Assembly (NCBI RefSeq): GCF_008831285.2
Contig: NC_045146.1
Location: 18,181,289-18,245,288 of the forward strand
Direction of reading: 5' to 3'
DNA length: 64,000 bases
Source of the DNA: Nymphaea colorata
Lineage: Eukaryota > Streptophyta > Magnoliopsida > Nymphaeales > Nymphaeaceae
The stretch's first letter is position 1. The number at the start of each line of letters is the position of its first letter. A program made the position numbers and the translations under genes. Below, piece after piece: positions 9,613 to 22,301 of the stretch. The notes under the pieces are model-generated. The model was given only the letters and a program-made list of their open reading frames with translations, did no database searches and was not told the DNA's origin.

Positions 9613-12600
9613 AAGCTGTTTGTCTGCTGCCGTGCATGCACAACGTCCAAAGTTTTGTTTGCCACATCTTTGCCCGTTTTTGTTGGTCACCTATGTAAAT
9701 GTTTGCTGTGTGAAAATAAGCTCACCAGGGCGTGTTTAAACTTTTATGAACTGGTATAGCCATCGAAGCTTTCAGTTGATGGATTAGTAAAATGGAAATC
9801 ATAATGTTGAGGTGCATCTTTCAAATTGGTAGGACTTTCCAGTTTGTGGGCGATACTCTACGGTGCCACTTATTGTTTGATTGAATTCGCTTCATTTTGA
9901 TCATTATGAACAGGTGCCAACATCAAGCCCTACTCTATCAAAGTTTGAAGCCTGAGATTGGTTGACAGCTTACAAACCTTAGATTCCACTAGGAAGATGA
10001 ACGTCTTGATTGACCTCATAATCATTGGACACTCATTTCTCCAATTTAGAATTGAGCAAGAAACATGTGAGCGAGTCACTTGAGAGGCAAGCAAAGGATA
10101 GAGAAGTCACCAATTTATTCGCACCGACAATCCTCCTCTATCTTGCACATCAATAGACTGCCTCAACTGTCAATTACAATTCTTCTTCTATTTCATTTCT
10201 AAAGAGAAATGCTTGTTGAGTATTAGGCTCTTGACTTCTGTTCCAGATTGAGTGTCGTAAGAAGAGCCCTTAGCCAAGTGGATGGTGCTAATTACTGGAG
10301 CCGTGGAACCATGCTTAAGTCGTAGGGAGATAGCTCGAAGAGGCTGAAATTCTTTCCATTCACCTTTGTCACCAGGGTTGGAAGTCTACTTTAAGACCTG
10401 GGTAGGAGCAAGACTCCAATCAAGTATATTGTCGTGCATCCACCCATTAGACTTTCACCAGCTCGCCAACTTGACCAGCTACGCGATGCCTCTCATACCT
10501 AATCCAGGGGAAGAAGTTGCCCCATAGATCGGCCTTTTGCTCCTTCTCCGATCAGATATCAGATTTCTTTCTCTCAACCACTAAAACCAATTTTGTTTTT
10601 GCTTGCCATTATTCATTTTTCAGCCTCCGACGGCCAAGTTACCGCCATTAATCATGAAATGAGCTGTTTAATTTACCGTCCCACTTTCAAACATGATAAG
10701 GAAAAAGGAGAGTCATCAGTTGAAAACAGAAAGAAGTAAATCTGATTTGCATTTACCTGCACGATCTGTTGAAAGCAAAAGGAGACAAGTTAATGGAAAC
10801 ATGCATCTCTTAGGTCGTCAGCATTCGAAGGGGAAGAAAAGGGCAGGGGTTGCTGCTGTATCCCATCAAAGTTGGACGAAGAAGCAAAACCAGTGTTGGT
10901 TGAGACAGGTGAGAGGCAAGGTCAATGGGCAGATCAACCAACTTCTTTCTTTCAGCGACTGCTTTAACCCGTATGATGCATCAAATTAATTGAAAACAAA
11001 TTTCGATTTCCTCATATATATAATGAATTATGATAAGAAAAGCGTCGATCTCTACTTGTCCGACATTATTGATTTCTTGTTTGAGTCCTTTAACGTGTGA
11101 TCTTGTCCTTGACACGGACAGGCTCTCTCTCTCTCTCTCTCACTCACTCAAAAAGAAGAGCAAACGGGAAGAACCATGATAGCGATGTACTTAGTCCTTC
11201 AGATTTTGTTGTTCCAAGTTGTTTTTCTTTCTTGTTCTGTCCTTTAACGTGTGATTTTGTCCTTAGCAATCTCTCTCTCTCTCTCTATGTACAAGCGTCA
11301 TTCACATCTTAGTTGTTTCAAATACATTCAAAGACGATGTATATATATATTGTTTGGAAGAAAAATGTGATTTTTTTCACTAAATCGAGATATTTTATGA
11401 CAATTGATTTCTGAAACTTATGCGCAGGTTTTAATTGATTTATCAAATTATCAATTTAGACCGTGTGAAGTGAAAACAACTTAAAATTAAAATTAAGATT
11501 TGCTTCACAGATTTAAAGGGCATCTGTAATAGTCCTTTACACAAGTTTTCACCGGATCCCACCTACTCTCTTCCTTACTCAACTTAAAATAAGAAACAGC
11601 TGGTAGCTTGACTTCGTTCAACTTAAAGTCTCAACCAACCATGTAGCTTCGTGTATGAAACCCTTGTTGGCGCAATTTCTTCGCTCAACCATGATGAGGC
11701 ATCTGGACAATCATTTAATAATAATAATACATCAAGTCTGATTAATACAATAGAGTAGTTTCTATTATGGGAACATATATTTCATTAGTAAAAAAATGTT
11801 CTCACCACCTAATGTAACGAAATGTGTGTTGAAGAGAGACACCCCGAAGAAGCCAAAGGCTATTCTTTCTTTCCTCATGATCCAAAAGTCTAGGGCTGCT
11901 TCGAGACCTGAACACACCTAACAACTAAGGATTGTGTTGGTTCTCCCAATTTTGGACACAAAGATTTGTAGTTCATTTTGCATGTTTATGTTGGCTCTAT
12001 CACGTTTCGTAAAGTTTTTTAAAAGTTCAGTAGCGTGAAACTATATTTAGCTCACCAAAGATGACAAGAATATTGATTTCCTTCAACTTGTGTACACCAG
12101 ACTCCTAATTAATATGATATTCCATGTGTGGAGAAGACTTGGAAATGGTTTTACACTTAAGAAATATTTAGGGTCATACGTGCATGTATTTCATGTTATG
12201 TTGTGGTTCAGATTCTCTAGATTCCAACTGAAGCTAACAATATGGCAAATTAGAATATCTTTGTGCCAAGTATTTGGATCATTTTTTAGTTGTTCTTCAT
12301 ACTTGAAATCAAAATTATGTTCAAAACACCAACATACAGTTCAGCACAAAAAAAAGTATTCTATAATGGAGGAGGTGGTAGGTTAAACACCCAATGTGTG
12401 AAGAAGATTAAGATTTTTTTTTTTAATCTTAAAAACCTAATATATGTGTATTTCATACTGCTAATAAGTGATTTAGTAACGTTTGTCATAATAATAAGTT
12501 GTTCAAGAATCCATCACTGACCGATTCCTGGCCAAGAAGCAGTTCTTTATGAAGTCGACTTCATCACCTCTCACCCTACATTTTGTAAGTTTTAAAAAAT

Positions 12601-13237
12601 TTCATTAACCTGTATAAAAAAATTGAAAAATATATTTCGACCTATTATTAAAAATTTGAAATTATAATTCGGCTTCCCCCTCCTGTGAAATAAAAAATTC
12701 CTGACTCAATCCCTGCATCTGGGTCAAGATCTTTGAAATTGAAGACCTTGGATCAAGTGGGGACTTTATCATTCTTAATTTTCTAATGATATTGTCCTTG
12801 GACAAGTTGTTAGTCATGGCTCAGCTTCAATTCCAGATCAAAGATTTAAAAAAATGTATATGAAATTTGGTTGTCGTTCGAAAATCATCGTTCACAGACA
12901 TGCCAAATTTTAGCAACCCGAAAAATATACACATCGATGGAAAAAATAATTTAAAAAGGAGTTTTATTAAATTTAACTATATAAATCCATTCTACACTAT
13001 CCAATTTGCCCATGACGATCGATCTAAAGCATTAAATTTGAAAGCACTTGTTTTTTGGATCTCTGGTTCTCAACTCCAGAAAGTGCGCTGCTATTGGCTT
13101 TCAATTGATGCCTATACTTTCATGTTGTTTGTTGAACCATAAGGCCGAGTTGGTACAACCAAAGATTCAGGAAACTCCTACAATCGGGTCCAAAGCCTAA
13201 CCACAAGTGAAAATAGTGACTGCCATCACGGAATTTA

Positions 13238-13272
<35 letters not shown>

Positions 13273-13847
13273 TTTTAGATGCTAGATTACTAGGTTGGTT
13301 TTTTTTCATATTTAACCGGAGAAAAGGAATCTTCATCATCTGTCATTAATTCATAAACTACAAGTGCAAGCACTTGTTTGTTATTTTGAAGGGAAATATT
13401 TTTTTTCTTTTTAGCCTAAGAAATTTCATGCAGTTTCTGCCATTAATTTTTGGATTACCAAATAACTTCGGTACATGGTAGTTTATAGCAATTGACAATA
13501 CAAGATAATTTGATCTATAGAAAGTTAAAAGGTAAGAATGATCCAACTAGATTATAGGTACAATGGCAGTACCAAACGCATATCATATTTAAATTTGCTT
13601 TCTCTCTCCCTCTTTCTCTAAGGAGCTCAGCCATGGCGGTACCCATATACAGACATGCAAGAAATGTAATTTGAGAATTTGGTGAGTTAGCTCACCTCCA
13701 TCTTAAGCCGCACCAACCTTCTTCTCCACCTCCCTCTACGATCTTCTCTCTCTCTCTCTCTGCCTCACAGGTTCCTTTTGTCTCTGTTTCTGTCATCCTC
13801 GCAACTTGAGCCCAAAATCCGTTTCAGTTTTCCGTTCTTTTTCGCCC
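9613..13847. other. Intergenic stretch between DJ-1 and ABCG genes
   Basis: The start is the DJ-1 3' untranslated region. The remainder contains short CT and TA tracts (11120-11140, 11270-11286, 13241-13270) and unremarkable AT-rich DNA. At about 12660-12715 a CTGACTCAATCCCTG motif resembles one end of a Tip100-type hAT element, but I could not find a partner end. The ABCG 5' leader includes a CT tract at 13745-13761. I see no gene. Confidence 0.5.
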
Positions 13848-15734
13848 ATGGATTCTCCTGTCAAAGACAGAGATTCTGGCAAGGAATTACGCCGGAAACC
13901 CACATATGAACTGCAAACCGTCGACCTATCCTACATGCTGCACCCTCCCACTGCCACATCCACATCATGGCTCCCATGGCGCTCCATTTCCTCCTGCACC
14001 ACGGCCACCTCCAGAAGCATCCTCCGGGGAGTGAGCTTCAAGGCCAGGATCGGAGAGATCCTGGCGATCGCGGGGCCGAGCGGCGCCGGTAAATCGACGC
14101 TGCTAGAGATCTTAGCCGGAAAGGAACTTCCTGGGAGGCTCTCCGGAGAAGTGTTGGTTAATGGTCGTCCTATGGATGGCGCCAGGTACCGGCGAATCTC
14201 CGGCTACGTTACACAGGACGATGACGCGCTCTATCCGCTGCTTACGGTAGAAGAGACGCTCCTGTACAGCGCCCGTCTCCGGCTCCCCAATGACGGAAAC
14301 CGCGCCGGACGGGTGAAGGCCCTTCTTGCAGAGCTGGGATTGGAGCACGTTGCCGAGTCGCGTGTTGGCGGCGGTAACGTTCGCGGGATCTCCGGCGGAG
14401 AGAAGCGGCGCGTCTCGATCGGCGTCGACCTCGTCCACAATCCGGCGGTACTAATCCTCGACGAGCCCACCTCCGGCCTGGATAGTGGCTCCGCCTTACA
14501 AGTAATGAGCATGCTGAAATTCATGGCGGGAAACCAGGGGAAGACCATAGTGGTGAGCATTCACCAGCCTGGCGTTCGGATCCTCGAGCTCGTTAGCCAT
14601 GTCCTCCTTCTTGGAGACGGCAGCGTCGTCCACCACGGTTCCATGGAAGAGCTTCAGGTCAAGCTCATTAAATCCGGCCACTGCATTCCTCCCCACGTCA
14701 ACGTTCTGGAGTTCGCCATGGATGTCATTCAGAGCCTTAAGATCGTAGTTCAGGCAATAAAGCCCATCGAGGCAAAAGAAGAAAGAGAAGGCGGAAGAAA
14801 GGCCCTGGAAACTGTCCCTGAGGAAGAACTACCAATCGCTGCTCCGGAAGATGGCCATGGCCGACTCGAACCTGCAACTTTCCGTTACGCGAACTCCGCG
14901 GTGAACGAGGTGGGCATCCTGAGCGAGAGGTTTTGCAAGAACGTTCTCAGGACGAAGCAGCTCTTCACGGCCAGGACGGTTCAGTCGACGGTCGCCGGAC
15001 TCGCGCTCGGCACCATCTTCCTCAACGGCGGCGGGTGGAGGGAGAAGATCGGCTTCTTCGCGTTCACGCTCACATTCCTCCTCTCGTCGACCACGGAGGG
15101 TCTCCCCATCTTCCTAGAAGAGCGGAAGATTCTGATGAGGGAGACCTCGAGGGGAGCTTACAGGGTGGCCTCCTACGCCTTGGCCAACGCTCTGGTTTTC
15201 CTGCCATTCCTGCTTATGGTGGGAGTTCTGTACTCCACCCCTGTCTACTGGCTGGTAGGCCTCCGCAGGGACATCCTGGGGTTCCTCTACTTCCTCCTGG
15301 TGGTGTGGATGGTGCTGCTCATGGCCAATTCCTTCGTCGTCTGCTTCAGCGCCGCCGTGCCCAACTTCATCATGGGGAACTCCATGGTTTCCGGCTTCAT
15401 GGGCTGTTTCTTCCTCTTCTCAGGGTACTTCATTGCACAGAACAACATACCCAAGTACTGGCTCTTCATGCACTATATGAGTCTCTTCAAGTACCCATTT
15501 GAAGCCTTCTTAATCAATGAGTATGGGAGCGACAGATTCAGGTGCTTGGAGAAGGAGCAGGGGATCTGCGCCATGGATGGCAGTCAGTTGCTAGCGCAGC
15601 AAGGAATCAGGCTCTCAGAGAAATGGAGCAATTTGGGGGTGATGGCGGTCTTCATTTTTGGGTACAGGCTGATCTCTTACTTCCTTCTTTGCTATAGATG
15701 CAGTGGGTGCAGAAAGGTGATCTTGATTCGTTAA
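13848..15734 (+). CDS. ABCG (WBC) half-size ABC transporter, intronless
   Basis: A single 628-aa open frame. I chose the ATG at 13848 because no in-frame ATG lies upstream. The N-terminal nucleotide-binding domain shows Walker A GPSGAGKST (76-84), Q-loop VTQDDD (121-126), signature ISGGEKRR (181-188), Walker B VLILDEP (201-207) and H-loop SIHQPG (237-242), all intact. A linker of about 60 residues with many charges follows. Residues about 370-620 form an ABC2-type membrane domain with roughly six hydrophobic segments, then a short tail ending KVILIR. NBD-before-TMD order and this length define ABCG half-transporters, which dimerise and export lipids, hormones or other hydrophobic molecules across the plasma membrane. 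Lack of introns and the sequence recall the Arabidopsis ABCG4/5/8/10 subgroup. The substrate cannot be deduced. Confidence 0.95.
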   Translation: MDSPVKDRDSGKELRRKPTYELQTVDLSYMLHPPTATSTSWLPWRSISSCTTATSRSILRGVSFKARIGEILAIAGPSGAGKSTLLEILAGKELPGRLSGEVLVNGRPMDGARYRRISGYVTQDDDALYPLLTVEETLLYSARLRLPNDGNRAGRVKALLAELGLEHVAESRVGGGNVRGISGGEKRRVSIGVDLVHNPAVLILDEPTSGLDSGSALQVMSMLKFMAGNQGKTIVVSIHQPGVRILELVSHVLLLGDGSVVHHGSMEELQVKLIKSGHCIPPHVNVLEFAMDVIQSLKIVVQAIKPIEAKEEREGGRKALETVPEEELPIAAPEDGHGRLEPATFRYANSAVNEVGILSERFCKNVLRTKQLFTARTVQSTVAGLALGTIFLNGGGWREKIGFFAFTLTFLLSSTTEGLPIFLEERKILMRETSRGAYRVASYALANALVFLPFLLMVGVLYSTPVYWLVGLRRDILGFLYFLLVVWMVLLMANSFVVCFSAAVPNFIMGNSMVSGFMGCFFLFSGYFIAQNNIPKYWLFMHYMSLFKYPFEAFLINEYGSDRFRCLEKEQGICAMDGSQLLAQQGIRLSEKWSNLGVMAVFIFGYRLISYFLLCYRCSGCRKVILIR

Positions 15735-18383
15735 TGTCACCATTATTTTGGATTGTGTTGTTGTAATAATAAGTAAAGAGTACTTCTCACTATAATTCTT
15801 GCAAGATTTCATTCTTTGTGATGTTTGATGTATAGGGAATTTTATTAGCAATTTTAGCAGAGCTATTGTGTTTTGATTATAGTTATAATTCATTTGATGT
15901 TTGGAATTCTCATGAGCGATCCCATCTTGGCGAATTTTCCACATGGTTCATCGTCCAGGTCCAAGAAGGGAAAGTGTTTCCCTCATCCCTTATCTTCATG
16001 CATTAAATTGGGCGTGTAAAGATTATTCAATTGCATTCTAGAAATCAGTTTTTGAATTCAATCATTGTGTAAAATCAATAAACCTTGTCAAATTTTGCAA
16101 GTCATAAAATTATCTTACACATACATCCAAAGAAAATCAATTAATTTAGTAGATCATGCAACCAGTTCAAATCTATACTTACCACATCCCACTTATTATT
16201 CGTTTCTCCCATTTATAGATTCAGACTCAAAGTTTGGACCCATATCTCTAAAACCCAACCGGATTCACCAGGCGAAAGATCCCGTAGAAGTGTAATCCGA
16301 TGGGATCCTTGTCAGATTTCAGGCTCCTTTTCTGAATTGGTCACTCAAACTCTAGACTAAGTTTTTGATTAGTGTTTGGATCTTATTTTCTTTAGCCTCC
16401 TTTGAATTTGAATATATGGACTATAACTTTGCCATAAATTGAGCTCGACTAGATTAATACTCAACAAACTTGAAGGAGCTTTTGTAAAAACTTATATAAT
16501 TAATTAACGTCAATATACCAGTTTTTTAATTTAAAAAACGAATCGGATATTTAAAAAATCACTACACATCATTTTCAAGTCGAGTCGAGCTTTAATAGTT
16601 CGAGTTCAGTGAACTCGAACTCGACTCGATTATTTAAATGAGTCGACTCGTGAAATCGAGCTCGGCTTGTTAAGCAAATGACTCAGCTCGAACTCGTTCA
16701 CGAGCCAAGCTTTAACAAATCGAGCTCGAGTAGTTCGACTCGTAGTTCACCATTACGTGTGATCCTCAGCCTCCTCCATGCATATGAAGCTGGTTATGTA
16801 TGCTCTATGAGTGATTTGTGTGCAGTATGGCTAATGACGAAATTACCCCTGGTTAATGGAAAAAGAAAAGTTTTTTGCAAAGATAAAAAATAAATAAATA
16901 AGTAAAAAGATTGAAAAAGCCATTGTTTTCAAATAATTGCCAAAATGCCCTCTCTTTTCTTTACTTACTCTCCCATGCATCATGCATCATAGGAGGCCAA
17001 TCCCTCCCTCATCAAACCTAAAACGAAAGGGAAAAAAAAAAGAAGAAAAGAAAACACAACTGCTGATGGCCAATTGCAGGTGGCAGACAATGTGACTGTT
17101 GATGTACATCAAAAAAATCCTTAGAAGGGCATTTGGTAGCACCAATGCTGCATCTTTGGAACGTATTGTTCCATAAATGCATCCTAAACATGAAACATTG
17201 TAGAAAAAAAAAGAGCTATGATATTTAACTTTTAACCTAGCTTTATCAGTTCGAGGCCATTTGGATAATTTGGTTATTTTGAGTGAGTGAGCAGAAGGAG
17301 TGTTTCATTCTACTGCCCAATAAAAATGTTGAAGCTCTCACTCAACCTTTTGCCTCTATAAAGTATAGGGTATGCTTTCGATGCATTGAAAAGTTGTCTT
17401 TACCAATTGTTGGTGTCGCAGCACAAAAGGTTGATGCCTCAAGTATTTAAAATGGATACTAGCCGCTTACCAAGATCCTTCCTGTCCGGTGCTTTAACCC
17501 TCTTAGGGACTATAGGTAGGTTGGCTTAAAGTTAAAACTCCGCTACATGAACGTTTTTTTGGGTGGGCAGGAGTAGGGCACCACTAGTTAGAAAGCAGAA
17601 GCAATTGGAAGACAATATAATTAATACCCCGAATTTGACCAAAGGCAAATGTTCCCCTAATAGTGTGTATTTTTCTTGTGGTTCTTATGTTTTGGCTTTG
17701 TTCACCAACTTACTTGAATTTGGGGTTTGGCCTTTCAACCGAACCTGGGTCCAATATTTTTAACTCTATTGAAACTAAATCTGACCCGAACCATAGTCTG
17801 ATTCTTAGCTATAATATTCCCTTCTAAATTAAGCTGACCAAATGGGTTCGGTTAGGTAAGTTGGATTGCCTACCCAGATCCAAATCCATTGAAGTTGCTA
17901 GTTGACTCCCCTTAGACCCCACAGTGCTAGCAACTTTTCATGCTACGCTAGAAACTGCCTTCCTCCCAGAAAGAAGAAACTCTTACATCAGTAAACACAA
18001 CAAAGCTTCTCACTGCTCCTTCATAGAACAAAAGAGGATTGAAATTAAGGAAAAAAAAACAAAAGAAGGAAAGAAATAAGCAAGGGACTTGCAACTCTAT
18101 CGCCTATGATACTTCATATCTACAACTACTAAATTTTGAGCCAATTACACCTGTAAGGGTTCTGGTCCAGATTTTCTTTGGCTCTATTTGTAAGAGAAGA
18201 TTTAGAGTGACAAAAGTGATTCAGCGGTGCCATGTCTTCCCCGAATGATGATAATTATATATGGATCTCTGCTCTCAAGTGTAGATTGGACATGAATTCT
18301 TGCATTTGAAGATAATCAATGGGCATGTTCTTGCCATTGCCAGCAAAGAGAAACGCAGATCTTTGTCTTGTGATCTTGGCTAA
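15735..18383. other. Intergenic stretch between convergent ABCG and WRKY genes
   Basis: Two genes end here tail to tail. After the ABCG 3' region there is AT-rich DNA and one copy of the CTCGA-rich dispersed repeat (16560-16755). The rest holds no convincing gene or structured element. Confidence 0.5.
16560..16755. repeat. CTCGA-rich dispersed repeat, copy 1
   Basis: This segment is built from variants of GAGCTCGA and ACTCGACTCG and includes CGATTATTTAAATGAGTCG followed by GCAAATGACTC. The same ordered words recur at 21880-22300. One edge reads GTAGTTCACC, resembling the GGGTGAAC terminus of some plant hAT-like elements. Classification is tentative. Confidence 0.6.
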
Positions 18384-21323
18384 TCAGAAGAAGCCGGGGC
18401 CGCCGAAGGCGCTGAAATCATGATGATCAAAATCCAAGGGTCCTAGTGGCATGTCTATGCTGACGATCGGAGCATTGGCAGCCGAAGTCGAAGCCATGGC
18501 GGCGGATATGATCTGAGTCAACTCCGATTCCGAAGCGTGCAGCCTTGGTAGCTCCTTGGTAGGAATCATATAATAATCTGGATCAGAGGTGGCAGGTGTG
18601 CTGAATGACAAGGGTAGTGAGCCCATTAGTCCACAAACTGAGTGATATTGTTGTTGTTGTTGTTGCTGCTGCTGTTCTTGAGATCTTGGTGTCAAAGGAA
18701 AAGAGAAAGATCGAGTAGGCATGATTGCTTCGTCTAGAGCCGCGATCTTTGCCCCGATCTCCTGATTGTAGTTCAACGGCTGCAAATCTTGAAGCTGTCC
18801 ATGGACCTGAAGGTTCTGTTGTTGGTTCTGCTGGTTCTCTTGATGTGGTGAAAAAGTGGTTGGAAGCTGAGGCAGTTGATTGCAGGTGTGTTTGCCGCAA
18901 TAGGTGATGTCGAAGACGGCAGGGTTGTGATCAGATCTTTGCACCTGCTTTGTTGCTTGGCACCCTTGTGCATGCCGGTGTGTGCATCTGTAGTACCCCC
19001 TGCAAGGGAAAAAAAAAAAACACTAAGATTTCTTTCTAACATATTAAATTGATGCAGAAGTTTCATGTTTACGCCCATTGATCCTAGTAGTTCTGTTCCA
19101 AATGGTTTTTTAATAGATTGAAACAGTACTTTTATACTGCAAACAAACCAATTTTGGCCCAAGATTTTCAAAAGCCAAAAGAGGCCCAGCATCAAATTGG
19201 AAGAACATTGAATGTGTGTAATGAGAGGGAGAGGCTGCATTTTTATGATCATGATTTGCTTTCGATCTCCCCAACTGTTCAAAGATTGAAATAGTTCTAG
19301 ACACTGCTCTTCTACAGTTTGCTGCTGTGACAAATAGTGAAGCAGAAAAGAAGTGGCCCAGAAAGGTTAAACTTAAATACTAACTATGGTAGCAGCAAAC
19401 TTCTCGTTCGATCCTAGAATTTCATGGAAGATGGCTCATTTTCTACGCCATGAGATTCACTTTGACAAGTTCTATTTTCCAATGAGACAGACAAAAGAAT
19501 CCACTTAGTTTTAGCGTGGAAAAATCTCCGGATCACACCACGGCAAACACGCTACAGATCATGCAGCTAGGAAAACTGAGCAGAACATTAAGAAAGTGAT
19601 CCCCATGCGAAGATCAATGTCTTGTGGAAGTTGATGAGGAGTTACCTTGGGTATTTAGCACCAAGGATGTCCTTCTGGCCATATTTTCTCCAGCTATACC
19701 CATCATCTAGCGGCATTTCCGTCGCTGTTGCTGACTCAGGATCCACAGATACTTGTTCTGTCCATTTAGGCAACGCCTTTCTGCAACCGGCAAGAAAAAA
19801 CAGACCTTATTATTCTCCTGAATAAAATTCATCTAAATATCAAGAATTAAATAGTTACCAAGATCGTAAGAAACAAATGGTTATGTTGCACATCTATGTG
19901 TGGGCAGTTGACCACACAGATCCACATAATTTATTGTATTTACATGGCACTTCCTCTAAACAATTCAGCTTATTGCAAATTAATGCTCTTCGAATCTAAA
20001 GTTTCTGTGCTCGGGCAATTAAACAGGTCTCATCAACTGTGGCTTTCAACAGGTGTCGCCAGCCAATGAGAAGGTGAAGAATGTGAGATTCACGCTCATC
20101 ATATCAGGTAATATCTGGAAGATAACATGTGGGGGAAGACGTTGAAGGTCAAGCGGCTTTGCACCACTTGGGCTCGACGCGTATTTATTGCGGCCTGATT
20201 GGTCAATGGCCACTGGGCTCAAGTCAACTTGGAAAAGTCAAACACCAAACTTTGACTCGCATGAGTCAAGCTGCCTGAGCGTGGATCTCGCTCGTCCAGA
20301 GATCCATGAACTTGGAACCAGATCCAGTTACTAATTACCTGGCCCGCACACTGCCACAAAAATGAGGGGGGAAAGGAAAAAAATTAAAAATTAAAAAAAA
20401 AAAGTGGGAGACTCGCTTTGTGGCGCATGGAATTGGTGTGAAGTAATTTCACAAGAAATTAGTAATTAATCAAACATAATATCATATTTCACATTTGAAT
20501 GCCTAAATATGATTTTTTTTCTTTTAAGAAGAAGAGAATGTTGGGGTATGCAAAAAAAATTTTCTAAATCATGCCAAAAGAGATGCACCTCGAGTTGCAA
20601 AAATTTTCAAATAAGATTTTATAACTATAATCCCTGAAATTTTGTCCAGATGAAGAGTGTTAGAATACATATATGATATAATAAGCTACGAAAGTTTGAT
20701 AAATTTTTTTTTGTGTCCATTCAGTTTTTTCTTTTTTATAAATTACAATAAAAGAAAACATTTAAGCATAAAATTAGAAAAGTTGAAATTGTAGAAGGAA
20801 AAATATAATTAAATCGATTATTTTAAAGTGCAATTGCACGGGCAATTATGCTGCACTGTGCCCGCTAACGGTCTAGCCGGAAAATGGCGGGCCGGCAGAG
20901 AGCTATCTCTTTGCAGCTCGTGGGAAGGTTTCAGGGAAGAAGAAGAAGGAGGAGGGGGGGAGCAGAGATATACCTCTTTCTGTAGACGTCCCGCCTCTCG
21001 GGATCCGAGAAGGGCTTGTCGGAGTTGTCTCCCGGAGGGCTGCTAGAGAAGGACCGCGGCGAGTCGACGGCCGCGGCGGGCAGCGCAGGAGCCACCTCCC
21101 ACGCCGGACCCTCGCCGGACTTCAGCAGGGAGCGCGCGTTGGCGAACGACGACAGCAACTCATTCACCAACAGACCCCTCGATTCCCACGACACCGCGCC
21201 TCCTACCGCCGACGACGTCGACGCATCGAGGCTCCTCTGGAGCTCCCGCGCGAGCGCCTCGCCGCGGCTCAACTCGTCCATCATTCTCCTCCGGAGTTCC
21301 TCGCCCTTGACCTCCATTCGCAT
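18384..21323 (-). CDS. Group III WRKY transcription factor
   Basis: Three exons on the minus strand: 20974-21323, 19646-19780 and 18384-18999, giving 366 aa. The start is the first ATG of the frame (21323); a second lies two codons on (21317). The WRKY domain has WRKYGQK at 147-153 and a zinc knuckle Cys167-X7-Cys175-X23-His199-X-Cys201, which is the C2HC pattern defining group III. The second intron splits the Arg codon of YPR/GYYRC, the conserved WRKY intron position. The N-terminal region has a charged helix (residues about 1-35) and the C-terminal part is Gln-rich, ending FGGPGFF. Group III members such as WRKY41/53/46/70 act in defence and senescence and bind TTGAC W-boxes in the nucleus. 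Its own promoter and intron 1 carry such boxes, suggesting auto- or cross-regulation. Which orthologue it is remains open. Confidence 0.94.
19908..20269. promoter_or_regulatory. W-box cluster in WRKY intron 1
   Basis: Complete TTGAC(C/T) boxes on either strand occur at 19908-19913, 20147-20152, 20201-20206, 20222-20227, 20236-20241, 20252-20257 and 20264-20269. The last four lie within 48 bases. This is the binding site of WRKY proteins, here inside the first intron of a WRKY gene. Function is inferred from motif density. Confidence 0.6.
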
Positions 21324-21520
21324 CACCACCAAGAAGCGGAAAACACGGAATCTCCCCGTCAGCTACGCAACGCCTTCCGTCGGATTTCTTCCCTGAGACT
21401 CGGTACCCTTCGACCATTTACTGGAAACAACAGACTTAGCTGCCTTCTAATTTTCCGGTGCCGGAAAGTTAAAGACTCCAAGCTGGACTGGCCTTAGCTC
21501 GGTTGAAACATTCTGTCTGT

Positions 21521-21523
<3 letters not shown>

Positions 21524-21572
<49 letters not shown>
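21524..21572. repeat. TA microsatellite
   Basis: About 49 bases of uninterrupted TA, roughly 200 bp upstream of the WRKY start codon. Confidence 0.95.
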
Positions 21573-21574
<2 letters not shown>

Positions 21575-21660
21575 TATGTGCATAAGAGGGCCGAAGGGGA
21601 GTGTGTGGTGGGTCCGAACAAATGGAGAAGAATAGGAAGTTAGACTATAAACGAGTGGCT

Positions 21661-21821
21661 TTGACTAGGGAGGGTATCGGGAGACCGGTCTTCGGTCTTA
21701 CTCCACACAAGAGAGCGGTTGACTTCTCGGTCGTAATTTCACATGATATGCGGGTGGGACCCACCCTTACTTTCTGAACCCAATTCTGTTCCCCCAAAGC
21801 CATTGAGATTCACCTTTGACT
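21661..21821. promoter_or_regulatory. Three W-boxes upstream of the WRKY gene
   Basis: TTGACT occurs at 21661-21666, 21719-21724 and 21816-21821, 340-500 bp upstream of the WRKY start codon. Spacing and number exceed casual expectation only modestly; the argument is strengthened by the intronic cluster of the same motif. Confidence 0.5.
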
Positions 21822-21879
21822 CTTCCACAATCAATGGACTTGCTTGACACGGTCCAATTCCAGCGTTAGCTTTCATGTG

Positions 21880-22301
21880 AGCCTGAGTTCAGTCAGCTCA
21901 AGCTCAGATCAACTAACGAAACCTCGAGTTAGACTCAGCTCGAGCTCGAGAATAGATCGACAGAACCAGCCCGAGCTCAACTGGGCAGTTATGTATTGAG
22001 CTCGATTCGATTAAGGCTTGACAAACTTGCTTGAATAAAATTGATTTTCATTATTACGTGTTGAACTCGAGCTCGACTCGATTAAGGCTCGACAAATTTG
22101 TATGCTTGTTTGAATATATCGACTTCATTAAGGCTCGAGCTCAGTTCGGCAGTTCCGTGTTGAGCTCGAACTCAACTCGATTATTTGAACGAATCGACTC
22201 ATGAACTCGAGCTTAACTCATTACGCAAATGACTCGACTCGAACTTGTTCACAAGCTGAGCTTTCACGAGTCGAGCTTGTTGTTCACCCCTAACCACTAG
22301 G
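21880..22301. repeat. CTCGA-rich dispersed repeat, copy 2
   Basis: Same word order as the copy at 16560-16755, in the same orientation, and longer. The right edge reads GTTGTTCACCCCTAACC; its complement, TTAGGGGTGAACAAC, resembles termini of plant hAT-like elements. A related but more diverged stretch lies at 40140-40480. Confidence 0.6.

Noticed and set aside
10265-10320. tRNA-like A-box (TTAGCCAAGTGGA)
   Set aside because: No B-box at the expected distance.
14933-15502. 189-codon plus-strand open frame within the ABCG gene
   Set aside because: It is in another frame of the transporter; the ABCG frame has all diagnostic motifs while this one is a GC-rich shadow.
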